29,282 nucleotides of DNA from Draconibacterium orientale (GTDB lineage: Bacteria; Bacteroidota; Bacteroidia; Bacteroidales; JAADGE01): the NCBI GenBank assembly GCA_020718265.1, contig DYSM01000006.1:1-29282 (forward strand), written 5' to 3'. Both the position numbers and the translations under genes were made by a program. Below are positions 9,688-18,995 of the stretch, piece by piece. The notes beneath the pieces are model-generated. The model did not search any database. It was given only the letters and a program-made list of their open reading frames with translations, and was not told the DNA's origin. Each line of letters opens with the position of its first letter. Within the stretch, counting starts at the first letter, position 1.

Positions 9688-10092
9688 ATGGGATCACGAA
9701 AAAAGATTCAGGCAGATATACGAAAAGAAGAGCAAAAAACGAAATACTTTGCACTACTTAGAAATTTCCCTACCTCACCTCGAAAAATGCGCCTTGTGGC
9801 TGATATGATAAGAGGGAGGGACGTATTGTATGCTCTAAATGTGCTAAAATTCAGCACAAAAGTAGCGTCCTTACCTATGGAAAAATTGTTAAAATCAGCT
9901 ATTGCCAATTGGGAAGCCAAAAACGAAGGTCAGCAAGCCAAGGATAGCCAATTATTTGTTTCGCAAGTAAATGTAGATTCAGCACGAATGCTAAAACGCT
10001 TTCAGCCGGCTCCTCAGGGACGAGCTCACAGAATACGCAAACGCTCGAACCACGTTACAATTTTTATTGATAAAAAAGAAAATCTTGATTAG
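9688..10092 (+). CDS. rplV: 50S ribosomal protein L22
   Basis: A 134-residue large-subunit protein whose hairpin lines the exit tunnel with L4. It has a longer basic N-terminus (about 20 residues) before the family core at [17 protein letters not shown]. The tunnel hairpin region [29 protein letters not shown] is intact, with no deletion of the kind seen in macrolide resistance. Three bases separate it from rpsC. Confidence 0.97.
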   Translation: MGSRKKIQADIRKEEQKTKYFALLRNFPTSPRKMRLVADMIRGRDVLYALNVLKFSTKVASLPMEKLLKSAIANWEAKNEGQQAKDSQLFVSQVNVDSARMLKRFQPAPQGRAHRIRKRSNHVTIFIDKKENLD

Positions 10093-10095
10093 TAT

Positions 10096-10830
10096 ATGGG
10101 ACAAAAAACAAACCCGATCAGCAACAGATTAGGTATCGTAAGAGGTTGGGACTCAAATTGGTATGGCGGTCGAAAATACGCAGACAAAATTGACGAGGAC
10201 AATAAGATTCGTAAATATTTATATGCGCGTTTGCAAAAAGCCGGAGTATCACGGATAATAATTGAACGTACACTAAAACTAATTACTGTAACTATAACTA
10301 CAGCACGTCCCGGAATCATAATTGGCAAGGGTGGTCAAGAGGTAGATAAATTGCGTGAGGAAATCAAGCAAATTACAGGTAAGGATGTTCAAATAAACAT
10401 CTACGAGATAAAGAAACCGGACTTAGACGCTGTGATTGTAGCAGATAATATCGCAAAACAAGTCGAAGGCAATGTTGCATACAGGAGAGCTGTCAGAATG
10501 GCAGTTGCTTCAACGTTACGTGCCGGTGCTGAAGGTATAAAGGTAATGGTATCCGGACGTTTGAACGGAGCAGAAATGGCGCGTTCTGAAATGTTCAAAG
10601 AAGGACGCACGCCCTTACACACTTTGCGAGCTGATATTGATTACCACAAATCACCAGCATTAACCAAAGTTGGATTGATTGGAATAAAGGTCTGGATTTG
10701 CCGAGGCGAAAAATTTGGCAAGCAAGATTTGAGTCCGAACTACAACAAGAAAAAGCCTGTTACAAACGTAACACAGAGACGAGCAACGACAGGCGGGAAT
10801 AATTCAAATCCAAAGAAAAGAAGTAAGTAA
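10096..10830 (+). CDS. rpsC: 30S ribosomal protein S3
   Basis: A 244-residue protein at the mRNA entry channel with helicase-related function. It shows the [20 protein letters not shown] start and a type II KH domain with the GKGG loop at 77-80 ([17 protein letters not shown]). The C-terminal S3 domain has [15 protein letters not shown] and [10 protein letters not shown], then a short basic tail. Length is normal. It starts 3 bases after the rplV stop (TAGTATATG). Confidence 0.98.
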   Translation: MGQKTNPISNRLGIVRGWDSNWYGGRKYADKIDEDNKIRKYLYARLQKAGVSRIIIERTLKLITVTITTARPGIIIGKGGQEVDKLREEIKQITGKDVQINIYEIKKPDLDAVIVADNIAKQVEGNVAYRRAVRMAVASTLRAGAEGIKVMVSGRLNGAEMARSEMFKEGRTPLHTLRADIDYHKSPALTKVGLIGIKVWICRGEKFGKQDLSPNYNKKKPVTNVTQRRATTGGNNSNPKKRSK

Positions 10831-10847
10831 TTCATAAGTAATCAGCA

Positions 10848-11285
10848 ATGTTACAACCGAAAAGAACAAAGTTCCGTAAGCAACAGAAAGGACGAATGAA
10901 AGGTACTGCACAACGCGGTGCTACGATTGATTTCGGCTCATTTGCAATAAAAACGCTTGATACAGCCTGGATAAACGGACGTCAATTAGAAGCCGCTCGT
11001 CAAGCGGTTACACGATACATGAAACGTGAAGGAAGAATTTGGATACGTATTTTTCCGGATAAGCCTATCACGAAGAAGCCGGCCGAAGTTCGCATGGGTA
11101 AAGGTAAAGGCGAGCCGGAAATGTTTGTGGCACGAGTTACCCCGGGACGTATAATATTTGAAGCTGACGGAGTACCGCTCGAAATCGCTAAGGAAGCATT
11201 GCGTTTAGCTGCACAAAAACTTCCTGTAAAAACAAAATTTGTTGTAAGACATGATTACGTAGAAACGTCAAATACTGAGCAATGA
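10848..11285 (+). CDS. rplP: 50S ribosomal protein L16
   Basis: A 145-residue large-subunit protein that helps position A-site tRNA. It shows the [19 protein letters not shown] start, GAWIN-type [45 protein letters not shown] and the C-terminal LPVKTKFV. Length is close to the usual 137-140 plus a short tail. Its TGA overlaps the rpmC start by 4 bases (ATGA), implying coupling. Confidence 0.97.
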   Translation: MLQPKRTKFRKQQKGRMKGTAQRGATIDFGSFAIKTLDTAWINGRQLEAARQAVTRYMKREGRIWIRIFPDKPITKKPAEVRMGKGKGEPEMFVARVTPGRIIFEADGVPLEIAKEALRLAAQKLPVKTKFVVRHDYVETSNTEQ

Positions 11286-11485
11286 AAAAGCAAGATTTAA
11301 AGGATATATCCATCCAAGAACTAACACAAATGATCAATGACGATAAGCAGAATATGGTCAAATTTAAAATTAACCATAAAGTTTCTGACTTAGAAAACCC
11401 GAAAATCATTACAAAAACTCGAAAGCATATCGCTCAATTAAAAACAGAGTTGCGCAGACGAGAGTTGGAACAAGTTACGAAATAA
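11282..11485 (+). CDS. rpmC: 50S ribosomal protein L29
   Basis: A 67-residue helical protein at the tunnel exit next to L23. It matches the family pattern of a first helix ([20 protein letters not shown]), LVKFKINH-like [19 protein letters not shown], and a second basic helix ending RRRELEQ. It overlaps rplP by 4 bases and is followed by rpsQ after 19 bases. Length is typical. Confidence 0.96.
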   Translation: MKKQDLKDISIQELTQMINDDKQNMVKFKINHKVSDLENPKIITKTRKHIAQLKTELRRRELEQVTK

Positions 11486-11504
11486 ATTTTCAATTTCAAT
11501 AGAA

Positions 11505-11765
11505 ATGGAATTAAACAGAAATTTACGCAAAGAGCGTACGGGATTGGTTGTGAGCGACAAAATGGACAAGTCAATAGCTGTGTCTATAACACGTCGTTTC
11601 AAACACCCAAAATACGGTAAATTCGTATTTAAGACAAAAAAATATATTGCGCATGACGAGGAAAACACTTGTCGAATCGGCGATACTGTGAAAATCATGG
11701 AAACACGCCCGCTCAGCAAGACAAAAAACTGGCGCTTAGTTGAAATTATAGAAAGAGCAAAATAA
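11505..11765 (+). CDS. rpsQ: 30S ribosomal protein S17
   Basis: An 86-residue OB-fold protein that binds the 5' domain of 16S rRNA early in assembly. It shows [21 protein letters not shown], the [20 protein letters not shown] loop, and [28 protein letters not shown]. All are family hallmarks at normal length. Only one base separates its stop from the rplN start. Confidence 0.98.
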   Translation: MELNRNLRKERTGLVVSDKMDKSIAVSITRRFKHPKYGKFVFKTKKYIAHDEENTCRIGDTVKIMETRPLSKTKNWRLVEIIERAK

Positions 11766-11766
11766 A

Positions 11767-12132
11767 ATGTTACAACAGGAAAGCAGATTGATTGTCGCTG
11801 ATAACAGCGGAGCAAAAGAGGTACTCGTGATACGAGTAATCGGAGGAACCGGTAAGAGATACGCAACTGTTGGCGACACGATTGTAGTGGCAGTTAAAAG
11901 CGCAATGGCTTCCGGTGACATAAAAAAAGGAGCGGTTTCTAAAGCAGTTGTTGTCAGAATAAAAAAAGAAATTCGAAGAGAGGACGGGTCTTATATACGC
12001 TTCGAAGATAACGCATGTGTTTTACTAAATAACGCCGGCGAAATGCGTGGTACTCGTGTCTTTGGTCCAATAGCCAGAGAATTGAGAAAAACGAATATGA
12101 AGATTGTATCTCTTGCTCCGGAAGTTCTTTAA
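11767..12132 (+). CDS. rplN: 50S ribosomal protein L14
   Basis: A 121-residue protein at the subunit interface that forms bridges with 16S rRNA and is the target of the silencing factor RsfS. It shows [38 protein letters not shown] and the C-terminal [14 protein letters not shown] with [10 protein letters not shown]. Length is normal. It marks the start of the spc gene block, with no promoter or terminator between S17 and L14. Confidence 0.98.
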   Translation: MLQQESRLIVADNSGAKEVLVIRVIGGTGKRYATVGDTIVVAVKSAMASGDIKKGAVSKAVVVRIKKEIRREDGSYIRFEDNACVLLNNAGEMRGTRVFGPIARELRKTNMKIVSLAPEVL

Positions 12133-12151
12133 CATATCAAAATTACAGAAG

Positions 12152-12481
12152 ATGTCACAGAAACTCAACATAAAAAAAGGCGACACAGTTATCGTTATCA
12201 CAGGCGATGACAAAGGCAAAAAAGGCGAAGTTAAAATCGTTTACGCTGAAAAACAGCGCGTGTTGGTCGAAGGTGTTAATGTTAACTCAAAACACACAAA
12301 ACCGAATGCTGCGAATCCTCAAGGCGGAATAGTAAAAAAAGAAGCACCGGTTCATATTTCAAATCTTATGATTGTTTGTCCGGAAACCGGAAAAGCAACA
12401 AGAGTAGGGCGTACGAAAAATGAAAAAGGAAAATCAGTAAGATACTCAAAGAAATCGTCCAATAAACAAGAACTCAAATAA
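12152..12481 (+). CDS. rplX: 50S ribosomal protein L24
   Basis: A 109-residue assembly initiator with a KOW motif ([20 protein letters not shown], from about residue 8). It also shows [16 protein letters not shown] and [19 protein letters not shown]. The ATG at 12152 gives the family start [12 protein letters not shown] longer reading from 12104 would overlap the end of rplN and add 16 non-conserved residues, so it is rejected. The TAA shares one base with the rplE ATG. Confidence 0.96.
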   Translation: MSQKLNIKKGDTVIVITGDDKGKKGEVKIVYAEKQRVLVEGVNVNSKHTKPNAANPQGGIVKKEAPVHISNLMIVCPETGKATRVGRTKNEKGKSVRYSKKSSNKQELK

Positions 12482-13032
12482 TGAAAAAAAGAGTACCGTA
12501 TTTACAAGAAAAATACGCGGGAGAAATCCTGCCGGCGCTCCGCGAAGAATTCGGATATAAGTCCATTATGCAAGTCCCCAAAATAACAAAAGTTGTTCTG
12601 AATCAAGGCTTAGGTTTGGCAACTTCTGACAAAAAAATCATCAAAGCAGCTCAGGATGAGATGACGATGATCACAGGACAAAAAGCTGTACAAACAATAT
12701 CTAAGACAAATATTTCTAACTTCAAGCTTAGAGAAAAAACGCCCATCGGGGTGCGAGTAACACTGCGTAAGCAACGCATGTATGAGTTTCTTGAAAGATT
12801 GTTGGTCGTTTCGATACCACGTATGAAAGATTTTAACGGAATTAGTGCAAAGTTCGACGGCAGAGGAAATTACACGCTTGGTATTGAAGAACAAATCATC
12901 TTTCCGGAAATTGATCTTGATAAAATTGACCGAATACTTGGTATGAATATCACAGTAGTAACAACTGCTGAGACAGATGAAGAAGGTCATGCTTTGTTAC
13001 AAAAATTCGGATTTCCATTCAAAAAAAATTAG
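12481..13032 (+). CDS. rplE: 50S ribosomal protein L5
   Basis: A 183-residue central protuberance protein that binds 5S rRNA and contacts P-site tRNA and S13. It shows the PYLQEKYAGEILPALREEFGYKS start, PKITKVVLNQGLG, FKLREKTPIGVRVTLRKQRMYEFLERL and NYTLGIEEQIIFPEID. Length is normal. One-base overlap with rplX, then 6 bases to rpsN. Confidence 0.98.
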   Translation: MKKRVPYLQEKYAGEILPALREEFGYKSIMQVPKITKVVLNQGLGLATSDKKIIKAAQDEMTMITGQKAVQTISKTNISNFKLREKTPIGVRVTLRKQRMYEFLERLLVVSIPRMKDFNGISAKFDGRGNYTLGIEEQIIFPEIDLDKIDRILGMNITVVTTAETDEEGHALLQKFGFPFKKN

Positions 13033-13038
13033 ACTGGC

Positions 13039-13308
13039 ATGGCAAAAGAATCAATGAAGGCGCGAGAAGTAAAACGCCAAGAATTAGCAGAAAAATTCGC
13101 TGTAAAGCGCGCTAAATTAAAAGCAGAAGGCGATTATATCGGCTTACAAAAACTGCCCAGAAATTCAAATCCCATAAGACAAAGGAACCGTTGCAGTGCA
13201 ACGGGACGCCCAAGAGGATATATGAGACAGTTTGGCATAAGCCGCATAACATTCCGAGAAATGGCTTCGGAAGGTTTGATTCCCGGAGTAAAAAAAGCCA
13301 GTTGGTAA
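13039..13308 (+). CDS. rpsN: 30S ribosomal protein S14, zinc-free long form
   Basis: An 89-residue 30S head protein. The length and the single Cys in [18 protein letters not shown] show the zinc-independent long form rather than the 61-residue CxxC form. It shows the [16 protein letters not shown] start, [13 protein letters not shown] and the C-terminal [10 protein letters not shown]. It is in the standard spc position between rplE (6 bases) and rpsH (19 bases). Confidence 0.97.
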   Translation: MAKESMKAREVKRQELAEKFAVKRAKLKAEGDYIGLQKLPRNSNPIRQRNRCSATGRPRGYMRQFGISRITFREMASEGLIPGVKKASW

Positions 13309-13327
13309 ACAAAAAATACGTAAAGCA

Positions 13328-13729
13328 ATGCTTACAGATCCAGTTGCAGATTATTTAACAAGAGTTAGAAATGCCGTTATGGCACGACATAGAATTGTCG
13401 AGATACCGGCGTCCGGTTTAAAGAAAGAAATTACTCGAATCCTTTTTGAAAAGGGATATATTTTAAGCTACAAATTCGATGACGAAGCCACAGCTCAAGG
13501 AGTAATAAAAATCGCTTTGAAATATCATCCGAGAACCAAAGTTCCGGCAATTAAGAAAATTGACAGAGTGAGCAAACCCGGTTTGAGAAAATATACCGGA
13601 GCGACAAATTTACCTCGCGTTTTGAACGGAATGGGTATATCAATTCTGTCCACATCAAAAGGTTTAATGACTGAGAAAGAGGCAAAAAGCCTGAATATCG
13701 GTGGCGAAGTATTGTGCTTTGTATATTAA
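13328..13729 (+). CDS. rpsH: 30S ribosomal protein S8
   Basis: A 133-residue central-domain 16S-binding protein, the autogenous repressor of spc in E. coli. It shows DPVADYLTRVRNAVMARH, a two-domain layout, RVSKPGLRKYTG and the C-terminal GISILSTSKGLMTEKEAKSLNIGGEVLCFVY. Length is normal. No S8-binding mimic was recognised in the upstream mRNA, so autoregulation is not claimed. It is followed by rplF after 12 bases. Confidence 0.98.
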   Translation: MLTDPVADYLTRVRNAVMARHRIVEIPASGLKKEITRILFEKGYILSYKFDDEATAQGVIKIALKYHPRTKVPAIKKIDRVSKPGLRKYTGATNLPRVLNGMGISILSTSKGLMTEKEAKSLNIGGEVLCFVY

Positions 13730-13741
13730 AAACAGAACAAA

Positions 13742-14299
13742 ATGTCAAGAATAGGAAAATTACCAATAACAATACCCGTCGGAGTTACAATCACTGTTTC
13801 ACCTGAAAATGTGATTTCCGTAAAAGGTAAACACGGTGAGCTAAGGCAACAAATGTCCGAAAGTGTAAAAGTTTCGATTGAAAATTCTCAATTAACAGTT
13901 ACACGTACGGGAGATGCTCCGGATGAACGGTCTGCTCATGGTTTATACCGAGCTTTGATAAGCAATATGATTATCGGAGTTTCTGATACGTTTTCAAAGA
14001 AAATGGAAGTTATCGGTGTCGGATACCGTGCAGCTGCAAACGGACAGATTTTAGAGCTGAGTTTAGGCTACTCTCATCCGATATTGATTCAGATGCCGGC
14101 TGAAATTAAATTGTTAGTCGAGCAAGAAAAGCGAGCGAATGCATTTATTACTCTTCAAAGTCACGACAAACAATTATTGGGACAAGTAGCGGCAAAAGTT
14201 CGTTCTTATCGACAACCTGAACCATATAAAGGAAAAGGTATCCGATATGTCGATGAAACAGTCCGTGTCAAAGAAGGTAAAAAATCCGGTGATAAATAA
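13742..14299 (+). CDS. rplF: 50S ribosomal protein L6
   Basis: A 185-residue protein near the sarcin-ricin loop, made of two similar domains. It shows MSRIGKLPITIPVGV, VKGKHGELRQQM, the ERSAHGLYRALISNMIIGV helix and GVGYRAAANGQILELSLGYSHP. The conserved C-terminal PEPYKGKGIRYVDE is followed by a basic tail. Length is normal. It is followed by rplR after 16 bases. Confidence 0.98.
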   Translation: MSRIGKLPITIPVGVTITVSPENVISVKGKHGELRQQMSESVKVSIENSQLTVTRTGDAPDERSAHGLYRALISNMIIGVSDTFSKKMEVIGVGYRAAANGQILELSLGYSHPILIQMPAEIKLLVEQEKRANAFITLQSHDKQLLGQVAAKVRSYRQPEPYKGKGIRYVDETVRVKEGKKSGDK

Positions 14300-14315
14300 T
14301 CATAAATAAGCAATC

Positions 14316-14672
14316 ATGTCATTATCAAAATATCAAAGACGAATTCGAGTTAAGCAAAAAATTCGAAAAACATTGAGCGGTTCTGTAGAACGACCGAGAT
14401 TATCGGTTTTCCGAAGCAGTAAACATATATACGCACAAATTATTGACGATGTTGCCGGTGTAACCTTAGTTTCGGCTTCATCACGTGAAAAAGAAGTTTC
14501 AACTTCTGCAAAAGGAAAAACCGAAACAGCAGAATTAGTTGGTGCCTTAGTTGCAAAAAAGGCAGCAACAGCAGGTATTTCAACGATTGCATTCGACAGA
14601 AGCGGATACATGTATCACGGTAGAATCAAGGCTCTTGCTGAGTCTGCAAGAAAAGCAGGTTTAAATTTCTAA
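14316..14672 (+). CDS. rplR: 50S ribosomal protein L18
   Basis: A 118-residue 5S rRNA-binding protein of the central protuberance. It shows a basic N-terminus ([18 protein letters not shown]), [20 protein letters not shown] and [25 protein letters not shown]. Length is normal. It lies between rplF and rpsE (11 bases). Confidence 0.98.
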   Translation: MSLSKYQRRIRVKQKIRKTLSGSVERPRLSVFRSSKHIYAQIIDDVAGVTLVSASSREKEVSTSAKGKTETAELVGALVAKKAATAGISTIAFDRSGYMYHGRIKALAESARKAGLNF

Positions 14673-14683
14673 GAAATTAAGTT

Positions 14684-15202
14684 ATGTCAGAGAAAAACCA
14701 AAAGAAAGTAAAAGTTACAGATATAGAACTGAAAGATAAATTAGTTGCTATTAAACGAGTAACAAAAGTAACAAAAGGCGGACGTACTTTTAGTTTCGCA
14801 GCAATAGTTGTTGTCGGAGATGAGAATGGCGTTGTGGGTTACGGACTTGGTAAAGCAGGTGAGGTAACAACAGCAATTCAAAAAGGTATTGAGGATGCAA
14901 AGAAGAATCTTATAAAAGTTCCACTAAACAAGGGTACCTTGCCGCACCAACAAACTGCACGCTATGGCGGAGCTAGCGTCTTGATGTTGCCGGCTTCACA
15001 CGGAACGGGAGTTAAAGCAGGTGGAGCTATGCGTGCTGTACTTGAAAGTGTAGGTGTAAAGGATGTATTAGCGAAATCAAAAGGGTCCTCGAACCCACAC
15101 AATCTTGTAAAAGCTACATTTGCTGCGCTAACAGAACTTCGAGATGCCGCGACTATTGCAGACCAACGCGGAATATCAGTTACAAACGTATTTAATGGAT
15201 AA
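14684..15202 (+). CDS. rpsE: 30S ribosomal protein S5
   Basis: A 172-residue protein at the mRNA entry and decoding fidelity region. The dsRNA-binding-like N-terminal domain shows [21 protein letters not shown] and [21 protein letters not shown]. The C-terminal domain has [20 protein letters not shown] and [19 protein letters not shown]. The [10 protein letters not shown] loop, where spectinomycin-resistance changes occur in other bacteria, looks intact. It is followed by rpmD after 5 bases. Confidence 0.98.
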   Translation: MSEKNQKKVKVTDIELKDKLVAIKRVTKVTKGGRTFSFAAIVVVGDENGVVGYGLGKAGEVTTAIQKGIEDAKKNLIKVPLNKGTLPHQQTARYGGASVLMLPASHGTGVKAGGAMRAVLESVGVKDVLAKSKGSSNPHNLVKATFAALTELRDAATIADQRGISVTNVFNG

Positions 15203-15207
15203 GAGCG

Positions 15208-15390
15208 ATGGAAAAAGTAAAAGTTACACAAACAAAAAGTATCATTGGAGCCTCAAAACGACAAAAGTTAACGATGCAAGCCCTCGGAATAAAACGCATG
15301 GGACGAACAATTGAGCACAATGCTACTGATTCCGTAAAAGGGATGATAAACGCAGTAAAACACTTAGTTACTGTTGAATACGTTAAATAA
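15208..15390 (+). CDS. rpmD: 50S ribosomal protein L30
   Basis: A 60-residue small large-subunit protein with the family pattern KVKVTQTKSIIGASKRQKLT, ALGIKRMGRTIEHNAT and MINAVKHLVTVE. Length is normal for the short bacterial form. It lies 5 bases after rpsE and 20 before rplO. Confidence 0.97.
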   Translation: MEKVKVTQTKSIIGASKRQKLTMQALGIKRMGRTIEHNATDSVKGMINAVKHLVTVEYVK

Positions 15391-15410
15391 CAGCTAAATA
15401 AATCAATAGC

Positions 15411-15857
15411 ATGGAATTATCAAATTTGACACCGGCTGAAGGCTCGGTAAAGAAATGCAAAAGAATTGGACGAGGTATCGGTTCAGGACACGGAAGAACA
15501 TCCACAAGGGGACATAAAGGACAAAAATCTCGATCTGGCTATTCACACCGAGTTGGATTTGAAGGAGGACAAATGCCTATACATCGACGTTTACCCAAAT
15601 TTGGTTTTAATAATATTAATCGAATTGAGTACAAAGCGGTTAATTTATCTACTTTGCAAGAATTGTCAGCGAAATATTCTGTAAAAGAAGTTGATGCAGA
15701 TTACCTGCGTAAAGTTGGAATAATCTCCAAAAATGACAATGTGAAAATACTAGGACAGGGTGAGTTAAGTGTTGCGTTGAATGTAAAAGCGCACGCATTC
15801 TCCAAATCTGCGATAGAAGCAATAGAAAAAGCCGGAGGAAAAGCCGAAAAATTGTAA
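15411..15857 (+). CDS. rplO: 50S ribosomal protein L15
   Basis: A 148-residue protein with the glycine-rich, basic N-terminal extension that threads into 23S rRNA (KRIGRGIGSGHGRTSTRGHK, then SGYSHRVGFEGGQMPIHRRLPKFGF). The globular C-terminal part includes LGQGELSVALNVKAHAFSKSA. Length is normal. It starts 20 bases after rpmD and ends 4 bases before secY, so the two are probably coupled. Confidence 0.98.
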   Translation: MELSNLTPAEGSVKKCKRIGRGIGSGHGRTSTRGHKGQKSRSGYSHRVGFEGGQMPIHRRLPKFGFNNINRIEYKAVNLSTLQELSAKYSVKEVDADYLRKVGIISKNDNVKILGQGELSVALNVKAHAFSKSAIEAIEKAGGKAEKL

Positions 15858-15861
15858 AACA

Positions 15862-17196
15862 ATGAAAAAATTTATACAAACGCTTAAAAATATATACAAA
15901 ATAGAAGACTTAAGAAATAAGCTGATAGCAACCTTAGGTTTCATTTTGATATATCGATTTGGAGCACATGTTGTGCTACCGGGCGTAGATCCGTTAGGTT
16001 TAACAGATTTACAAGATCAAGCATCAGGCGGTATAGTTGCAATGATTAACATGTTCTCCGGAGGAGCGTTCGCAAATGCGTCTGTCTTCGCCCTTGGGAT
16101 TATGCCTTATATTTCGGCAAGCATCGTTGTACAGTTGCTCGGAATGGCAGTTCCTTATTTTCAACGATTACAAAAGGAAGGCGAGAGCGGAAGAAAGAAA
16201 ATCAATCAAATTACTCGGTATCTGACCGTTGTGATTACGATTTTCCAAGCCATGGCTTACTTGACAAACTTGAAATATCAAATTCCGGGCGCAATAGCGC
16301 AAGAAGGCGGAGTGTTTTGGACATCGTCAATAGCTATCATGGTTGCAGGAACAATGTTTGTAATGTGGCTCGGCGAAAAAATAACGGATAAAGGTATTGG
16401 AAATGGTGTGTCACTTTTAATTATGATTGGTATCATCGCAAGACTTCCACAATCTCTTACAGCCGAGTTTGTTACAAGATTAAGTCCCGGCGGCGGCGGA
16501 TTGATGAGTTTCTTAGTCGAGTTGGTTATTCTGTTCTTGATATTCATAGCTTCAATTGCACTCGTTCAAGCTGTGAGACGTGTTCCTGTGCAGTATGCAA
16601 AACGAATTGTCGGAAACAAACAATACGGCGGAGTCCGTCAATATATTCCTTTGAAAGTCAATGCCGCCGGTGTAATGCCAATTATATTTGCGCAAGCATT
16701 GATGTTTATACCGGCTTCATTAGTAAGTTTTAATACTGACACAACAACATCTATAGCTGCAGCTTTTGCAAATAACACAGGCTTTTGGTATAATTTCGTC
16801 TTAGGGCTTTTTGTAGTTGCATTTACATACTTCTACACAGCTATCATGGTTAATCCTACCCAAATGGCTGATGAAATGAAGAAAAACGGCGGATTCATAC
16901 CAGGAGTAAAACCGGGGCGAAAAACTGTAGAGTTCCTTGACGGCGTAATGTCAAAAATAATTCTACCCGGTTCAATTTTTTTGGCGGTTATCACAATTTT
17001 CCCTTCCTTTGCAATGTTGGCGGGAATTAATAATCAATTCGCACTTTTCTTTGGCGGTACAACACTGCTAATCATGGTCGGAGTTGTTTTAGATACTTTG
17101 CAACAAATTGAAAGTCATTTACTTATGAGACATTACGATGGACTGATGAAAACAGGTCGTATAAAAGGACGCGGAACAGCTCCTGTGTCTGTATAG
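15862..17196 (+). CDS. secY: Protein translocase subunit SecY
   Basis: A 444-residue channel subunit of the Sec translocon in the inner membrane. The hydrophobic pattern fits ten membrane passes, the first near residues 20-37. Family landmarks include the plug-region VLPGVDP, GIMPYISASIVVQLL, RRVPVQYAKR in the C4 loop, and YFYTAIMVNPTQMADEMKKN with GGFIPGVKPG in the C5 loop that meets SecA and the ribosome. The LLMRHYDGLMK C-terminal segment is present. It is followed directly by infA (21 bases). The map gene often found at this point in Bacteroidales, and the adk gene of many Firmicutes, are absent. Confidence 0.98.
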   Translation: MKKFIQTLKNIYKIEDLRNKLIATLGFILIYRFGAHVVLPGVDPLGLTDLQDQASGGIVAMINMFSGGAFANASVFALGIMPYISASIVVQLLGMAVPYFQRLQKEGESGRKKINQITRYLTVVITIFQAMAYLTNLKYQIPGAIAQEGGVFWTSSIAIMVAGTMFVMWLGEKITDKGIGNGVSLLIMIGIIARLPQSLTAEFVTRLSPGGGGLMSFLVELVILFLIFIASIALVQAVRRVPVQYAKRIVGNKQYGGVRQYIPLKVNAAGVMPIIFAQALMFIPASLVSFNTDTTTSIAAAFANNTGFWYNFVLGLFVVAFTYFYTAIMVNPTQMADEMKKNGGFIPGVKPGRKTVEFLDGVMSKIILPGSIFLAVITIFPSFAMLAGINNQFALFFGGTTLLIMVGVVLDTLQQIESHLLMRHYDGLMKTGRIKGRGTAPVSV

Positions 17197-17217
17197 GCTT
17201 AATGAGAAAAAAAATAT

Positions 17218-17439
17218 ATGGCGAAACAAGCATCAATAGAAAAAGACGGCGTAATCACAGAAGCACTTTCCAATGCAATGTTTAGAGTCGAATTGGAGAA
17301 CGGACACGTTGTTACGGCGCATATCTCAGGCAAGATGAGAATGCACTATATCAAAATTTTGCCCGGAGATAAAGTTCGGATAGAAATGTCGCCTTACGAT
17401 TTCTCAAAAGGACGTATAACTTTTCGTTACAAAAATTAA
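17218..17439 (+). CDS. infA: Translation initiation factor IF-1
   Basis: A 73-residue S1/OB-fold protein that occupies the 30S A site during initiation. It shows [59 protein letters not shown] and KGRITFRYK, all conserved. Length is normal. It lies 21 bases after secY and 15 before rpmJ. There is no Shine-Dalgarno sequence, and the leader is A-rich. Confidence 0.98.
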   Translation: MAKQASIEKDGVITEALSNAMFRVELENGHVVTAHISGKMRMHYIKILPGDKVRIEMSPYDFSKGRITFRYKN

Positions 17440-17454
17440 ACAGTACACACAAAT

Positions 17455-17571
17455 ATGAAAGTAAGAGCTTCAGTAAAAAAAAGAACTGCCGACTGTAAAA
17501 TCGTCAGAAGAAATGGCAGGATTTATGTCATTAACAAGAAAAATCCTAAATTCAAACAACGACAAGGTTAA
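17455..17571 (+). CDS. rpmJ: 50S ribosomal protein L36, zinc-lacking type
   Basis: A 38-residue protein read from ATG 17455 to TAA 17571. It starts [17 protein letters not shown] and ends NPKFKQRQG, as in the family. The zinc ligands of the classic form (Cys11, Cys14, Cys27, His33) are Thr11, Cys14, Asn27 and Phe33 here, so zinc binding is not expected. It sits in the usual place between infA and rpsM (12 bases). Confidence 0.95.
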   Translation: MKVRASVKKRTADCKIVRRNGRIYVINKKNPKFKQRQG

Positions 17572-17583
17572 TAAAATAAGAAT

Positions 17584-17934
17584 ATGGCACGTATAGCGGG
17601 TGTTGATATACCGGACAATAAACGAGGCGAAATAGCCTTAACCTACATTCACGGAATCGGAAGAAGTTCGGCACAAGAGATTCTTCAAAAAGCCGAAGTT
17701 GACAAAAACATTCGAGTCAAAGACTGGACAGATGTTCAACAAGGAGATATTCGTAATATCATAGTCAATGAGTACACTATTGAGGGAGCGCTTCGTTCTG
17801 AAAAGCAATTGAATATAAAACGACTCAGAGATATTGGATGTTATCGCGGAATAAGACACCGAATGGGCTTGCCGTTGCGTGGGCAAAGAACAAAAAATAA
17901 CGCAAAAACGCGTAAAATAAGAAGAGTAAACTAA
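17584..17934 (+). CDS. rpsM: 30S ribosomal protein S13
   Basis: A 116-residue 30S head protein that contacts L5 and P-site tRNA. It shows [34 protein letters not shown] and the C-terminal [25 protein letters not shown]. The protein stops after KIRRVN and lacks roughly ten residues of the basic tail seen in many relatives, such as the KKK-rich end that reaches toward tRNA. It is followed by rpsK after 21 bases. Confidence 0.97.
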   Translation: MARIAGVDIPDNKRGEIALTYIHGIGRSSAQEILQKAEVDKNIRVKDWTDVQQGDIRNIIVNEYTIEGALRSEKQLNIKRLRDIGCYRGIRHRMGLPLRGQRTKNNAKTRKIRRVN

Positions 17935-17955
17935 TACCGGATAAATTTTTACAAG

Positions 17956-18351
17956 ATGTCAAAGAAGAAAAGGACGAAAGTTGTTAAAAGAAAAAAAGTG
18001 CAAATTGATGCCCTTGGACAGGCGCATATACACTCTTCATTCAACAACATTATTGTAACATTAACTAATGATTCCGGTCAGGCAATTTCTTGGTCGTCTG
18101 CCGGCAAAATGGGATTCAGAGGTTCTAAAAAAAATACTCCGTACGCAGCGCAAACAGCCGCATCAGAGTGTGCGAAAGAGGCTTTTGACTTAGGTCTAAG
18201 AAAAGTTCGGGTTTTCGTTAAAGGACCCGGTAACGGACGCGAAGCTGCAATCAGAGCCATACATACAATTGGTATTGTTGTAAGCGAAATTGTCGATGTA
18301 ACACCTATGCCGCACAATGGTTGCAGACCCGCAAAACGCAGAAGAGTATAA
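17956..18351 (+). CDS. rpsK: 30S ribosomal protein S11
   Basis: A 131-residue platform protein near the E site. It shows a lysine-rich start, [45 protein letters not shown] and [15 protein letters not shown]. The C-terminal [14 protein letters not shown] includes the conserved Asn-Gly (Asn121), which is known to form isoaspartate in E. coli S11. Length is normal. It lies between rpsM and rpsD (18 bases). Confidence 0.98.
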   Translation: MSKKKRTKVVKRKKVQIDALGQAHIHSSFNNIIVTLTNDSGQAISWSSAGKMGFRGSKKNTPYAAQTAASECAKEAFDLGLRKVRVFVKGPGNGREAAIRAIHTIGIVVSEIVDVTPMPHNGCRPAKRRRV

Positions 18352-18369
18352 TCCAGAAATAAAAAGATA

Positions 18370-18981
18370 ATGGCAAGATATATAGGACCAAAATCAAAAA
18401 TAGCTCGTAAACTTGGTTCGCCGGTTTACGGACCTGATAAAAATTTCGAGAAACGAAATTACCCTCCGGGATTTCACGGACCATCAAAAAAACGAAAAAA
18501 GGTTTCTGAATACGGTGTACAACTTAAAGAGAAGCAAAAAGCGCGTTTCACATACGGTTTGTTAGAGAAACAGTTTTACAATCTGTTTCAAAAAGCAGTT
18601 CGACATAAAGGTATTACCGGAGAAGTTTTTTTACAATTTCTGGAATCGAGACTTGATAATGTTGTATTTCGTATGGGCGTTGCGCCTTCGAGAGCAGCAG
18701 CAAGACAATTGATAACGCACCGACATATCATGGTAAACGGAGAAAATGTAAATATACCGTCATATCTGCTGAAAGAAGGAGATATAATTTCCGTTAGAGA
18801 AAAATCAAAGTCTCTTGAAGTTATAGCGAATGCTATGTCAAGTTCTCGTTACACAAGATACAGCTGGTTGGAGTGGGATAATAAACTCATGTCAGGCAGA
18901 TTCTTAAACAAACCGAACAGAGACGAAATTCCTGAGCCGATAAAGGAGCAGTTAATCGTTGAGTTGTATTCTAAAAACTAA
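18370..18981 (+). CDS. rpsD: 30S ribosomal protein S4, zinc-free form
   Basis: A 203-residue primary 16S-binding protein and mRNA entry component. The N-terminus ([16 protein letters not shown]) has no cysteines, so this is the form without a zinc knuckle. The S4 RNA-binding domain covers about 93-150, including [33 protein letters not shown] and [13 protein letters not shown]. The conserved C-terminal end YSKN is present. S4 represses the alpha operon in E. coli. No such leader was recognised here. It is followed by rpoA after 14 bases. Confidence 0.98.
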   Translation: MARYIGPKSKIARKLGSPVYGPDKNFEKRNYPPGFHGPSKKRKKVSEYGVQLKEKQKARFTYGLLEKQFYNLFQKAVRHKGITGEVFLQFLESRLDNVVFRMGVAPSRAAARQLITHRHIMVNGENVNIPSYLLKEGDIISVREKSKSLEVIANAMSSSRYTRYSWLEWDNKLMSGRFLNKPNRDEIPEPIKEQLIVELYSKN

Positions 18982-18995
18982 TTAAGTATTTTTTC

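Noticed and set aside
11438..11866. A 142-codon open frame on the minus strand
   Set aside because: It is antisense to rpmC, rpsQ and rplN, all of which are certain genes. There is no promoter or domain to support it.
12104..12151. Longer rplX start overlapping rplN
   Set aside because: The added 16 residues are not part of the L24 family and lie within the certain rplN coding end. ATG 12152 fits the family start.
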